Assembly (NCBI GenBank): GCA_016716605.1
Contig: JADJWA010000001.1
Location: forward strand, 992,001 to 1,056,000
DNA from: Flavobacteriales bacterium
Lineage (GTDB): Bacteria > Bacteroidota > Bacteroidia > Flavobacteriales_F > PHOS-HE28
Direction of reading: 5' to 3'
DNA length: 64,000 bases
Both the position numbers and the translations under genes were made by a program. This document shows, in pieces, positions 27,462-34,475 of this stretch. How positions within the stretch are numbered: the stretch's first letter is position 1; each line of letters starts with the position of its first letter. Below the pieces are notes generated by a model that did no database searches, was not told where the DNA came from, and saw nothing but the letters and a program-made list of their open reading frames with translations.

Positions 27462-29264
27462 TCAGTTCGATTGTGCAAGCCCCTTCAGCACCACCTCCGC
27501 TTTCTTCACACCCACCGCGGCCGCCACATCCTCGGGCAGCGCCTCGCGGATGCCTTGGATTGAACCGAACCGCGTGAGCAGTTTCTGCGCGGTGCTGGGG
27601 CCGATGCCCTCGATGCCTTCGAGCCCCGTGCGGATGATGCGCTTGCTGCGCTTGCCGCGGTGGTGCGTGATGCCGAATCGATGCGCCTCGTTGCGCAGGT
27701 GCTGGATCACCTTCAGCGAGGAGCTGCGCTTGTCGATGTGCAGCGGCACGGGGTCCTCGGGGAAGTAGAGTTCCTCTAAGCGCTTCGCGATTCCCACCAG
27801 CGCCACCTTGCCCCGCAGGCCCAGGCGGTCGAACACATTCATTGCCGCGTGCAATTGGCCCTTGCCGCCATCAATCACCACCAGTTGTGGAAGCGGCTCG
27901 CCCTCGCTGATCAAGCGGGTGTAGCGGCGCTCCACGGCTTCTTCCATGCTCGCGAAATCATCAGGCCCAACAACTGTCCGGATGTTGAAATGGCGGTAGT
28001 CCTTCTTGCTGGGCTTGGCATCCTTGAAGACCACGCATGCGCTCACGGGGTCGGTGCCCTGCGTGTTGCTGTTGTCGAAGCACTCGATGTGGCGCGGCAG
28101 CTCGTTCAGGCGCAGGTCCTGCTTCAGTTGCTCCAGGATGCGGTTGGTGGCCGCCTCGGGGTCCACGAGCTTCTCCTGCTTGCGCTTGTCGAGCAGGAAG
28201 TACTTCGCATTGCGCTCGCTGAGTTCGAGAAGCGCCTTCTTGTCGCCGCGCTGCGGGATGGTGAAGGAGAGGCCAGGCACCTCGATGCCGGGATCAAGCG
28301 GAACGATGGCCTCCGGCGCGGTGCTCTTGAAGCGTTCGCGCAATTCGGCGATGGCGAGCTGCAGGAGTTCCGCTTCGGTCTCCTCCAGTTTAGGCTTCAG
28401 TTCCACGGTGATGCCATGCACCACGGCGCCATCAATCACGCGCAGGTAGTTCACGCAGGTGCCGCCGGCATCGCTGGCCAGCGCGAAGACATCCACATCG
28501 CCGATGTCGGCATGCACGATGGTGTTGCGCGCCTGGTACCGCTCGAGCTGCTCGATGCGCTGCTTGGTGAGCTCCGCCTTCTCGAACTCAAGCGCCTCAG
28601 CCTGTGCTGCCATCTGCTGCTTCAGCAAGTTGGCCACGCCGCGCGTGCGGCCGCGCACGATCTGGCGGATCTGCTTGATGTGCGCATCATACTCCTCCTC
28701 CGACTGCAGTCCCTCGCAGGGCGCCTTGCAGTTGCCCAAGTGGAACTCGAGGCAGCGCTTGTACTTGCTGCGCTCCACGTTGCGCTCGCTCAGCTCGTAG
28801 TTGCAGCTGCGCAGCTTGTACATGCGGTTCACCAGTTCCACCACGGTGTGCATCACGCGGCTGCTGGCATAGGGGCCGTAATACTCGCTGCCGTCGTCCT
28901 CCGGGTTGCGCATGCCCTCCACGCGCGGGAATCGCTCGTTACGGATGCGGATCCACGGGTAGCTCTTGTCGTCCTTCAGCATCACGTTGTAGCGAGGCTG
29001 ATGCTGCTTGATCAAGGAGTTCTCGAGCAGCAGGGCATCGAACTCGGTGGCCACGACGATGATGTTCACGTCGGTGATGTTGGCCACCAGCTTGGCGGTC
29101 TTGCCCGTCTCGAACTTCTGCTTGTTGAAGTAGCTGCTGACGCGGTTGCGCAGGTCCTTGGCCTTGCCGATGTAGATGATGCGCCCGCTGAAGTCGAGGA
29201 ACTGGTACACCCCCGGCTGGTGCGGGAGCAATTTCACTTTCTCGCGGACATCCAGCGGTTCCAT
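27462..29264 (-). CDS. uvrC: Excinuclease ABC subunit C
   Basis: UvrC makes both incisions in nucleotide excision repair. The protein has an N-terminal GIY-YIG nuclease (QPGVYQFLDFSGRIIYIGKAKDLRNRV), a UvrB-binding UVR segment near residue 210, an RNase H-like domain (CFDNSNTQGTDPVSACVVF) and a C-terminal helix-hairpin-helix (GIEGIGPSTAQKLL). I chose the ATG at 29264 (600 residues); the frame extends only to a TTG at 29273. A GACCTTTG sequence 6 bp upstream of this ATG may be the -7 box. Confidence 0.96.
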   Translation of the reverse strand: MEPLDVREKVKLLPHQPGVYQFLDFSGRIIYIGKAKDLRNRVSSYFNKQKFETGKTAKLVANITDVNIIVVATEFDALLLENSLIKQHQPRYNVMLKDDKSYPWIRIRNERFPRVEGMRNPEDDGSEYYGPYASSRVMHTVVELVNRMYKLRSCNYELSERNVERSKYKRCLEFHLGNCKAPCEGLQSEEEYDAHIKQIRQIVRGRTRGVANLLKQQMAAQAEALEFEKAELTKQRIEQLERYQARNTIVHADIGDVDVFALASDAGGTCVNYLRVIDGAVVHGITVELKPKLEETEAELLQLAIAELRERFKSTAPEAIVPLDPGIEVPGLSFTIPQRGDKKALLELSERNAKYFLLDKRKQEKLVDPEAATNRILEQLKQDLRLNELPRHIECFDNSNTQGTDPVSACVVFKDAKPSKKDYRHFNIRTVVGPDDFASMEEAVERRYTRLISEGEPLPQLVVIDGGKGQLHAAMNVFDRLGLRGKVALVGIAKRLEELYFPEDPVPLHIDKRSSSLKVIQHLRNEAHRFGITHHRGKRSKRIIRTGLEGIEGIGPSTAQKLLTRFGSIQGIREALPEDVAAAVGVKKAEVVLKGLAQSN

Positions 29265-29337
29265 ATGCCTCAAAGGTCGAAAAGATGGGAGGCCGGAAGT
29301 CCGTCTTGGAGCCTTCGCCTCTTCATATGAACCTCGT

Positions 29338-29475
29338 TCAGCGCGCGCCTCTGTTCTCCTGTACCCTTTCGAGCGCCTCGAACATCGCGTTGAAGTCGCC
29401 CTTGCCGAGGCACTTCGTGCCCTTGCGCGGGAGGATCTCGAAGGACATCGTGGGGCGATCCAGCACCGGCTTTGT
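29338..29475 (-). pseudogene. Copy A: isolated last 45 codons of an hppD gene
   Basis: Reading the minus strand from 29475 gives an uninterrupted 45-codon frame with a TGA at 29340-29338. It begins TKPVLDRPTM, contains FEI (the third metal ligand) and GKGDF, and ends QENRGAR. It aligns without gaps to residues 337-381 of the hppD product at 37347-38492, with 32 of 45 residues identical by hand. There is no start codon and no homology upstream of the TKP codon. It lies between uvrC and the TetR gene. The divergence shows it is not a recent copy of the local hppD. Confidence 0.85.
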
Positions 29476-29493
29476 AGGCCTCAAAGGGCAGGA

Positions 29494-30102
29494 TCATGTT
29501 GATGATGAAGGTCGGTAGGTTCCGACGATCATGCGAAGCATACTAAGGTAGTGAGGTATGCGGTCCGCCGGATCGAAGCCGGAGGCCACGGCCTCCACCA
29601 CCCACCCCCGCGAGATCAGGCTGCAACAGGCGACCAGGTGATCCTCCTCCGCCTTGGTGAGCCGGCGCAATTCACCGGCGGCGATCAGGGATCGGAAGCA
29701 CGCGCGCAGGTCGTTCATCCGTTGCTCCTGCCGTGCAGCATAGCCCCGGCGCATCTGCCGATCGCGCTCCAGCGCTCGGGTGATGCTGGTGAGGAGGCAG
29801 CGGTACTGCACGTGGTTGGAGAGGAGCGCTTTGAATCGCCGGAAGAACTCCGCCAGCGAGCTGACCTCGCCGTTCGGGTAGATGGCATCATTGGCTGCGG
29901 CGAGGCCCTGCCCGATCGCAAGTACGATGCGCTCCTTGTCCGGGAAGTAGTAGGTGAGGTGGCCCGGGCGCATGTGCAGGGCCTTCGCGATCTCGCGCAC
30001 ACCCACGTATTCGATGCCGTACCCGTTGAATAGGTCCAGGGCTGTCGACAGGATCAGTTCGCGTTTCTCCTGCCCCTTGGTCGTGATCTTGTGTTTCTTC
30101 AT
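29494..30102 (-). CDS. TetR family transcriptional regulator
   Basis: The start is the ATG at 30102 (MKKHKITTKGQEKREL), giving 202 residues; the frame extends to a TTG upstream. The N-terminal helix-turn-helix domain reads LILSTALDLFNGYGIEYVGV, REIAKALHMRPGHLTYYFPDKE, the usual TetR signature. The remaining helical domain would bind a ligand. A 19-bp palindrome at 30105-30123 lies directly upstream and covers the promoter region shared with the divergent cupin gene, so autoregulation and control of the cupin gene are likely. The effector is unknown. Confidence 0.9.
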   Translation of the reverse strand: MKKHKITTKGQEKRELILSTALDLFNGYGIEYVGVREIAKALHMRPGHLTYYFPDKERIVLAIGQGLAAANDAIYPNGEVSSLAEFFRRFKALLSNHVQYRCLLTSITRALERDRQMRRGYAARQEQRMNDLRACFRSLIAAGELRRLTKAEEDHLVACCSLISRGWVVEAVASGFDPADRIPHYLSMLRMIVGTYRPSSST

Positions 30103-30109
30103 ATATTTG
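30102..30109 (+). promoter_or_regulatory. -7 box TATATTTG of the cupin gene
   Basis: TATATTTG is an exact match to the Bacteroidota -7 consensus TAnnTTTG, 22 bp upstream of the cupin ATG. A TTG at 30077-30079 lies at about the expected -33 distance. The right half overlaps the palindromic operator. Confidence 0.55.
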
Positions 30110-30123
30110 GACAACGTCCAAAT
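30105..30123. promoter_or_regulatory. 19-bp palindromic operator between tetR and cupin genes
   Basis: ATTTGGAC-AAC-GTCCAAAT is a perfect inverted repeat of 8-bp arms around a 3-bp spacer. It lies in the 29-bp gap between the divergent ATGs at 30102 and 30132. It overlaps the plus-strand -7 box (30102-30109) and the minus-strand box (30119-30126), so a dimer bound here would block both promoters. This is the expected arrangement for an autoregulated TetR repressor. Confidence 0.75.
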
Positions 30124-30126
30124 GTA
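30119..30126 (-). promoter_or_regulatory. -7 box TACATTTG of the tetR gene
   Basis: On the minus strand TACATTTG matches TAnnTTTG and lies 16 bp before the tetR ATG at 30102. It overlaps the right arm of the palindromic operator. No clear -33 box was found. Confidence 0.5.
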
Positions 30127-30131
30127 AATAC

Positions 30132-30683
30132 ATGGAATTCGAACGCCCTCATGTGATCGGAAGCGGGGCAGGTGAGCAGCTCACCTTCGTCCGCGTTGAA
30201 AAGGCCCCCCACGGGGACAAGCTCATCGTGGAGAACCTGGTACGGCCCGGGTCCGGTCCGCCGATGCACGTCCACCACCGGCAGGCGGAATCGCTCACCG
30301 TGGTCAGCGGTCGGATCGGCGTGCAGGTGCTGGGACAGGAGCCCAGCGAGCACGGACCCGGCGAGACCGTGACGTTCGCCGCCGGTGTGCCCCACAAGTT
30401 CTGGGCGGCGGGCGCAGAACCCTTGCGCTGCACAGGATGGATCCAGCCGGCCGACAATGTGGAGTACTTCCTTACGGAGCTCTATCGCAGCACCCGCGAG
30501 AACGGCGGCAAACGGCCCAAGGACTTCGACGGCGCCTACTTGGGCATGCGCTACGCCAGCGAATTCGACATCCTGGAGGTGCCGGGCTTCGTGAAGAAGG
30601 TGATCTGGCCCCTCACGGTGTTCTTCGGCAGACTTGCCGGGAAGCACAAACGCTACGCGGATGCGCCGGAGCCGGTGAAGTGA
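30132..30683 (+). CDS. Cupin-domain protein controlled by the divergent TetR regulator
   Basis: The 183-residue protein has a single cupin barrel. The first motif is PPMHVHHRQAE (ligands H46, H48, E53) and the second is GPGETVTFAAGVPHKF (H88). Together they form the usual metal site. The C-terminal 70 residues (DFDGAYLGMRY, GFVKKVIWPLTVFFGRLAGKHKRY) are helical with a hydrophobic stretch that may touch the membrane. Cupins range from dioxygenases to isomerases and storage or sensor proteins, so the reaction is not predictable. The divergent TetR gene and shared operator suggest induction by a small molecule. Confidence 0.8.
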   Translation: MEFERPHVIGSGAGEQLTFVRVEKAPHGDKLIVENLVRPGSGPPMHVHHRQAESLTVVSGRIGVQVLGQEPSEHGPGETVTFAAGVPHKFWAAGAEPLRCTGWIQPADNVEYFLTELYRSTRENGGKRPKDFDGAYLGMRYASEFDILEVPGFVKKVIWPLTVFFGRLAGKHKRYADAPEPVK

Positions 30684-30715
30684 ACAGCAAGGGATGCCTA
30701 TGGCGCCCTTTCCAC

Positions 30716-31129
30716 TCACTTCGCCCGTATCCTGTTCCCTTTCGCCTCGTGCGTGAGCTCGCATAGCCCGAGTGCTTCCATAAGCGGGGGAACGTATACG
30801 CCGAAGCGCCCACGCAAGCCCTTCTTCAGGCCGTACCAGCCCTTCACGGGGTTCTTTTCGCTGCGGCCCCAAGCCTCCACGGTGCCCTCTTTCGCGGGCT
30901 TCTGTTCGTCAGTGCCTCCGAGTTCCATCCAGTCGCCGTGCTTCTTGAGCATGGCGTGCAGGTCGTTGATGCACTGGATGTCGTAGAGTAGCACGGTCTT
31001 CCCGACGGTGCACACAAGTACCTCCTTGCTGTCCTTCTCTTCAACGTGCATCGTGTATTCCGAAGTGCCCGGAGGCGTCTTCAGTATCATTGGTGCGTCC
31101 TTCGTTCCGATCTTCTTCTTCAGGTCCAT
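30716..31129 (-). CDS. Conserved hypothetical protein, 137 aa
   Basis: The protein is soluble with no signal peptide. Distinctive sequence includes LKTPPGTSEYTMHVEEKD, LVCTVGKTVLLYD, LHAMLKKHGDWMELGGTDEQK and a final GWYGLKKGLRGRFGVYVPPLMEAL. The strong conservation style suggests a widespread domain of unknown function, but I cannot name it with confidence. It is the last gene of a probable four-gene run that begins with the ECF sigma factor at 32840. The upstream gene stops 21 bp before it. Confidence 0.7.
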   Translation of the reverse strand: MDLKKKIGTKDAPMILKTPPGTSEYTMHVEEKDSKEVLVCTVGKTVLLYDIQCINDLHAMLKKHGDWMELGGTDEQKPAKEGTVEAWGRSEKNPVKGWYGLKKGLRGRFGVYVPPLMEALGLCELTHEAKGNRIRAK

Positions 31130-31150
31130 GTGCGATAGGGGTTGATCGTT

Positions 31151-31453
31151 TCAAATGTTCCAGTTGCCCACGTCCTGTACCTCGCGCGAGCGTGGTGGCG
31201 CGGTGGGTCCGCTGGCCCGCAGTGCTTGCTGGAAGTGCTGGAAGGCAGGCATGGCGAGCAGCAGTTGTTGGTCGGCCGCGCTGTTGAAATGGGCCAGATG
31301 CACAAAGGTGCGCTCTTCCGGGTCGAACAGCACGCGGTAGTGGATGCCCGGATGACCGGCGTCGCGCAGTGCCTCCATCACGCGGGCGACGTTGCGGCGG
31401 TTCTCTTCCTCGAACGCTGCAGTCACGGTATACGTCACCAATACGTGCTTCAT
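31151..31453 (-). CDS. Small dimeric alpha/beta-barrel (ABM-like) protein
   Basis: The 100-residue protein begins MKHVLVTYTVTAAFEEENRRNVARVMEALRD and continues IHYRVLFDPEERTFVHLAHF and QQLLLAMPAFQHFQQAL. This is the strand-helix-strand pattern of antibiotic-biosynthesis-monooxygenase-type ferredoxin folds. It overlaps the SRPBCC gene by 4 bp (ATGA), so they are translationally coupled. The biochemical role is unknown. Confidence 0.65.
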   Translation of the reverse strand: MKHVLVTYTVTAAFEEENRRNVARVMEALRDAGHPGIHYRVLFDPEERTFVHLAHFNSAADQQLLLAMPAFQHFQQALRASGPTAPPRSREVQDVGNWNI

Positions 31454-31962
31454 GGTCCCACGGTATTGGCGATGGTCTCGGCCTCCTTCTTCAGATCGGC
31501 GGCGAACTCGTCGAAGCTCGCATCGAAGCTGGGGATGTACTTCGCATACATCGGGAACATCAGGCCGCCGATCCGCTCGTGCATGGTGAAGGCAATGCTA
31601 CCATCGCCGATGTTCTTCAAAGTGATGGTGCGTTCACCTTTTCCATCGCCCCAGACCAGGCGCCGGGTCGGCTCGAAGACCTTCACCCGCAGTTTGAAGC
31701 TGCGATTCGCGTCCAAGGTGCTTTTCAGGACGATACGCTCGCCTAGGGCAATGTTGCCCTCAATGGAGATCACCGTGCTGTTCCAACGTGGATAGTCGCT
31801 GGCGTTGGTGAGCAGGGCCCAGATGATGGCTTCGTCCGCGCGGATGGTGGTGCTGACACTGGTCTCGCGGTGAAAGGTCGTGCGCATGGTGACAGCCTTG
31901 CTGTCCTGCGCGGTGGCATTGAATGGTGACATGAGGACAAGGGCGATGAACAGGTGCCGCAT
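31450..31962 (-). CDS. Secreted SRPBCC (START-like) family protein
   Basis: The 170-residue protein has a signal peptide (MRHLFIALVLMSPFNATAQ). A polyketide-cyclase/START-like fold follows: IRADEAIIWALLTNASDYPRWNSTV at the first helix-grip segment, SIEGNIALGERIVL, and a long C-terminal helix FDASFDEFAADLKKEAETI. Such proteins bind hydrophobic ligands. An exported form is less usual. It lies 68 bp downstream of the ECF sigma gene and overlaps the next gene by 4 bp. Confidence 0.82.
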   Translation of the reverse strand: MRHLFIALVLMSPFNATAQDSKAVTMRTTFHRETSVSTTIRADEAIIWALLTNASDYPRWNSTVISIEGNIALGERIVLKSTLDANRSFKLRVKVFEPTRRLVWGDGKGERTITLKNIGDGSIAFTMHERIGGLMFPMYAKYIPSFDASFDEFAADLKKEAETIANTVGP

Positions 31963-32030
31963 GCCTCTTGGACGACCGGCGCGAACGAAAGGATAGGATT
32001 AGGCCGGAGATCCCCTTGGCCGCGTGTGCC

Positions 32031-32840
32031 TCAGTCCGCCGATGCGGCCACGTGCTGCTCCATCACCTTGCGGTCGAACTCCAGGTGATGCATCTGTAGC
32101 TCCGCGGCCGCCGAGGTGAAGGGGTCGATCTCCTGCAGCACCTGCATCCGCAGATCGAAGAGGTGCTCCTTGTCGGGGTTCGCGGCATCGCGCACCATGC
32201 GCAGTTTCGCGGCCTCTTCCTGGGCGTTCTGCTTCGGATTGTAGATGCCGTTCAGCTCGGTGCACTGGTGGCAGGCGCCCTCCTTGTTAATCAGCGCACA
32301 GCGCCGGTCGAACACGTCGATCATGCGGCTCCTTCCGCCATGCAACCAGTACTTCACCATGGCCGCGTTGCTCTGCATGATCTCCGCGATCTCGCTCGCG
32401 CTGAAGCCGTGCACCTCGCGCAGCAGCAAGGCGATCTGCTCTTCCAGCGGCAGTGAGCGGCTCACGCAGGTGAAGCACAGGGCGATGTGTTCGCGGATCT
32501 CGAAACGCGCCTGTGGGGAGCTTTGGTGCAGCGTCATCGACTCACGGAAGAAGTCCGGGTCCTGCATCGCCGCGTCCTTGCAGATGTCGCCCACTTGCTC
32601 CGGCCAGCGCTTCAGGGCACGCAGGTGATCACGTGCGATGTTCTGAGCGATGGCGAAGAGCCAGGTCTTCACGCTGCTTCCACCCTTGAACGACTCCAAG
32701 CTGCGTTGCGCCCGGATCCAGGTCTCCTGCACGATGTCCTCTGCGTCCTGCCGGCTTGTGGTCATGCGCAGGATGTAGGAGCGGAGAGCCGGTCGTGTGC
32801 GTTCGAACTCGGCCGTGAGTTGTTCGGTGGAGAGGGTCAT
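32031..32840 (-). CDS. ECF-type RNA polymerase sigma factor with C-terminal extension
   Basis: The 269-residue protein has a sigma-70 region 2 (RSYILRMTTSRQDAEDIVQE, WIRAQRSL, KTWLFAIAQNIARDHLR) and a region 4 helix-turn-helix (LREVHGFSASEIAEIMQSN, MVKYWLHGGRSR). Beyond residue 180 there is an 85-residue extension containing EGACHQC (C190, C193) and NPKQN, then helices. The CxxC pair may respond to redox state or metal, replacing a separate anti-sigma factor, none of which is nearby. It probably heads the run of genes down to 30716. A TATCTTCA sequence precedes the start. Confidence 0.88.
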   Translation of the reverse strand: MTLSTEQLTAEFERTRPALRSYILRMTTSRQDAEDIVQETWIRAQRSLESFKGGSSVKTWLFAIAQNIARDHLRALKRWPEQVGDICKDAAMQDPDFFRESMTLHQSSPQARFEIREHIALCFTCVSRSLPLEEQIALLLREVHGFSASEIAEIMQSNAAMVKYWLHGGRSRMIDVFDRRCALINKEGACHQCTELNGIYNPKQNAQEEAAKLRMVRDAANPDKEHLFDLRMQVLQEIDPFTSAAAELQMHHLEFDRKVMEQHVAASAD

Positions 32841-32909
32841 TGGAAGCGATAAAGGTGAAGATACGCGTACGCGTTCGGCGCAGGGCGCTCAGGGCAGAGG
32901 GCGCTACTT

Positions 32910-32991
32910 GACGTCCTTCGAATGCGTTGCATGGTATCCGATCAAAGCGCCCCCCTGTTCACCTGCTCCCGCCATCGCCTCGAACTGCGCC
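32910..32991 (-). pseudogene. Copy B: degraded 3-prime end of hppD with its downstream flank
   Basis: By hand, plus-strand 32910-32991 aligns to 37315-37397 around the true hppD stop. From GACG(T/C)CCTTCG the distance to the stop codon is 32 bp in both, about 22 of 31 flank bases match, and CCCCCTGTTC and CCTGCTCCCGC in the coding end are shared. A 2-bp deletion then breaks the frame. Only the last ten or so codons are readable (ending near NRGAL). Unlike copy A, this copy includes 3-prime untranslated sequence. It lies 13 bp from the stop of the AAA ATPase. Confidence 0.62.
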
Positions 32992-33004
32992 TGATTGCCT
33001 CTGC

Positions 33005-34174
33005 TCAGAACAGCTTCATTTCCCCAGCTACGATCGCCGCCCACGGGATCTGCTCGATGCCGGGTGAAAGCATCCGCCGCTCCTCGGCGGTGTTCACCAC
33101 CCACCCTCGCTTCAGGCCGAGGTCGCTCATGCATTGCTTCAATCCGGCAAGGCTGCGCGGGTCGAGGGTCGTGCCCAGTTTGATCTCCACGGGCAAGAGT
33201 TGGTTGCCATTGCGGATGAGCAGATCCACTTCTGCACCGGCCTGTGTGCGCCAGAAGAACACCTCGGGCCGGACAAGCTGCTCATCAGCGATGGCACAGA
33301 GCTCTTCGATCACCAGCCCCTCGAACGAATGCCCACGCTTGTGCCACGTGTTCAGTTCGCGACTGCTGCGCAAGCCGGCCAGGAAGTGCAGAAGTCCGGT
33401 ATCCCGGATGTACAGCTTCGGGCTTTTCGTAAGCCGTTTCTGCACGTTGGCGAAGAAGGGCTGTAAGCGCCGGACCATGAACGCACCTTCGAGTACACCC
33501 AGGTCCGCATTCACCGTGTGCGACGACACAGAAAGCGATCGCGCCAGGTCCGATACGTTCAGCAACTGCCCATGCACATGGGTGAGCATCGTCCACAACG
33601 TGCGCAGGCGTTTGGCCGGGAGGTTCAATCCCAAGGCTGGCAGGTCGCGCTCCAGAAAAGTGCTCACGTAAGCATCCAGCCACGTGCCACGTGCCTGTGC
33701 ATCGCGCAACGAAAGCACGGGCGGATAGCCACCCCAGAACCAACGGTCCTTCAGTGGGGGAAGGCCATACAGCTCCTGCGAGCGGAAGGGTGTCAACTCC
33801 AACAGGCCGATCCGCCCCGCCAGCGATTCCGAAACGGAGCGCATCAATGCCGGGCTGGCCGATCCGAGCAATACGTACCGCCCTTTGCCGGTCCCGCTAT
33901 CGATGCGGTGCCGAAGCGCCGCGAACAGTTCCGGTACGCGCTGTGCCTCGTCGAATACCACCTGCTTCGGACGCACGGAGAGGAAGCCCTCCAGATCCGC
34001 GTTCAGCAAGGTCAGGTCCGCAGGTCGCTCCAGGTCCAGATGCTCCCAGCCGGGCAACGCATGCTTCGTCAGTGTGCTCTTGCCACACTGCTTTGGCCCC
34101 ACCACCAGTACCGCCGGGAAGGTCTTCAGCAGCCGCTGGAAGCGGTGTTCGGAAAGCCGGGGCAGGTGGTGCAT
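33005..34174 (-). CDS. AAA ATPase with DUF4143 / PD-(D/E)XK nuclease-like C-terminus
   Basis: The 389-residue protein has a Walker A motif GPKQCGKS (residues 26-33) and Walker B KQVVFDEAQ, then GSASPALMRSVSESLAGRIGLLELTPFR in the sensor region. The C-terminal DUF4143 part contains AGAEVDLLIRNGNQLLPVEIKLG, the E-D-ExK arrangement of PD-(D/E)XK nucleases. The family is widespread, patchy and easily transferred; its function is unclear. It lies between two hppD-end fragments (copy B 13 bp after its stop, copy C 64 bp before its start). A perfect TATATTTG box lies 25 bp upstream. Confidence 0.9.
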   Translation of the reverse strand: MHHLPRLSEHRFQRLLKTFPAVLVVGPKQCGKSTLTKHALPGWEHLDLERPADLTLLNADLEGFLSVRPKQVVFDEAQRVPELFAALRHRIDSGTGKGRYVLLGSASPALMRSVSESLAGRIGLLELTPFRSQELYGLPPLKDRWFWGGYPPVLSLRDAQARGTWLDAYVSTFLERDLPALGLNLPAKRLRTLWTMLTHVHGQLLNVSDLARSLSVSSHTVNADLGVLEGAFMVRRLQPFFANVQKRLTKSPKLYIRDTGLLHFLAGLRSSRELNTWHKRGHSFEGLVIEELCAIADEQLVRPEVFFWRTQAGAEVDLLIRNGNQLLPVEIKLGTTLDPRSLAGLKQCMSDLGLKRGWVVNTAEERRMLSPGIEQIPWAAIVAGEMKLF

Positions 34175-34199
34175 ACCTTGTAGATCTGAAGTGCGACCT

Positions 34200-34207
34200 C
34201 AAATATA
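34200..34207 (-). promoter_or_regulatory. -7 box TATATTTG of the ATPase gene
   Basis: TATATTTG on the minus strand is an exact TAnnTTTG match, 25 bp before the ATG at 34174. A TTTC lies 20 bp further upstream at the -33 position. The promoter lies between the ATPase gene and hppD copy C, so the gene carries its own promoter. Confidence 0.5.
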
Positions 34208-34238
34208 CAAGACAACTATGGAGCGGTGAAAGTGCCTC

Positions 34239-34392
34239 CTACAACGCCCCACTGTTCTCCTGCTCCCGCTCGATCGCTTCGAACAGCGCCTTGAAGTTGC
34301 CCATGCCGAAACTTTGCGCCCCTCCCGACAAGTCGGGACGAAGACGCTTGCTCGGATGATCTCGAGGAACATCGTGGGACGGTCCACGACAA
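34239..34392 (-). pseudogene. Copy C: hppD 3-prime end interrupted by a short palindromic insertion
   Basis: On the minus strand from about 34392 the frame reads VVDRPTMFLEII, matching hppD residues 340-351. The homology resumes as SFGMGNFKALFEAIEREQEN and ends SGAL with a TAG at 34241-34239. Between these parts about 30 bp of unrelated sequence, including a perfect 16-bp palindrome, replaces about 4 bp and shifts the frame. Apart from this the match to the local hppD is close, roughly nine residues in ten. The fragment has no start codon. Confidence 0.85.
34323..34338. repeat. Perfect 16-bp palindrome inside hppD copy C
   Basis: TCCCGACAAGTCGGGA is its own reverse complement. It lies inside the roughly 30-bp insertion that breaks hppD copy C. 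It looks like a small palindromic element or a recombination scar. No second copy was noticed in the window. Confidence 0.6.
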
Positions 34393-34405
34393 CCTCATGG
34401 AACGA

Positions 34406-34432
34406 CGTAGGGCGCCCATTGGACGCCCTACG
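34406..34432 (-). terminator. Hairpin downstream of the barrel-protein gene at 34476
   Basis: CGTAGGGCG (34406-34414) pairs with CGCCCTACG (34424-34432) around a 9-base loop. It lies 44 bp past the stop of the minus-strand gene at 34476. A smaller hairpin, CGCTTC/GAAGCG (34445-34461), lies between. The main stem resembles the hppD terminator at 37293-37325 (CGAAGGGCG/CGCCCTTCG), which suggests common origin. Confidence 0.5.
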
Positions 34433-34475
34433 CATGTGTGGTATCGCTTCCGCTTGAAGCGTATTGCGGTCCTGT

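Noticed and set aside
27849..29330. 493-codon antisense frame over uvrC
   Set aside because: uvrC is unambiguous on the minus strand; the antisense frame has no family features.
29270..29497. 75-codon minus-strand frame between uvrC and tetR
   Set aside because: It is out of frame with the hppD-like reading of the same DNA, which explains the sequence far better.
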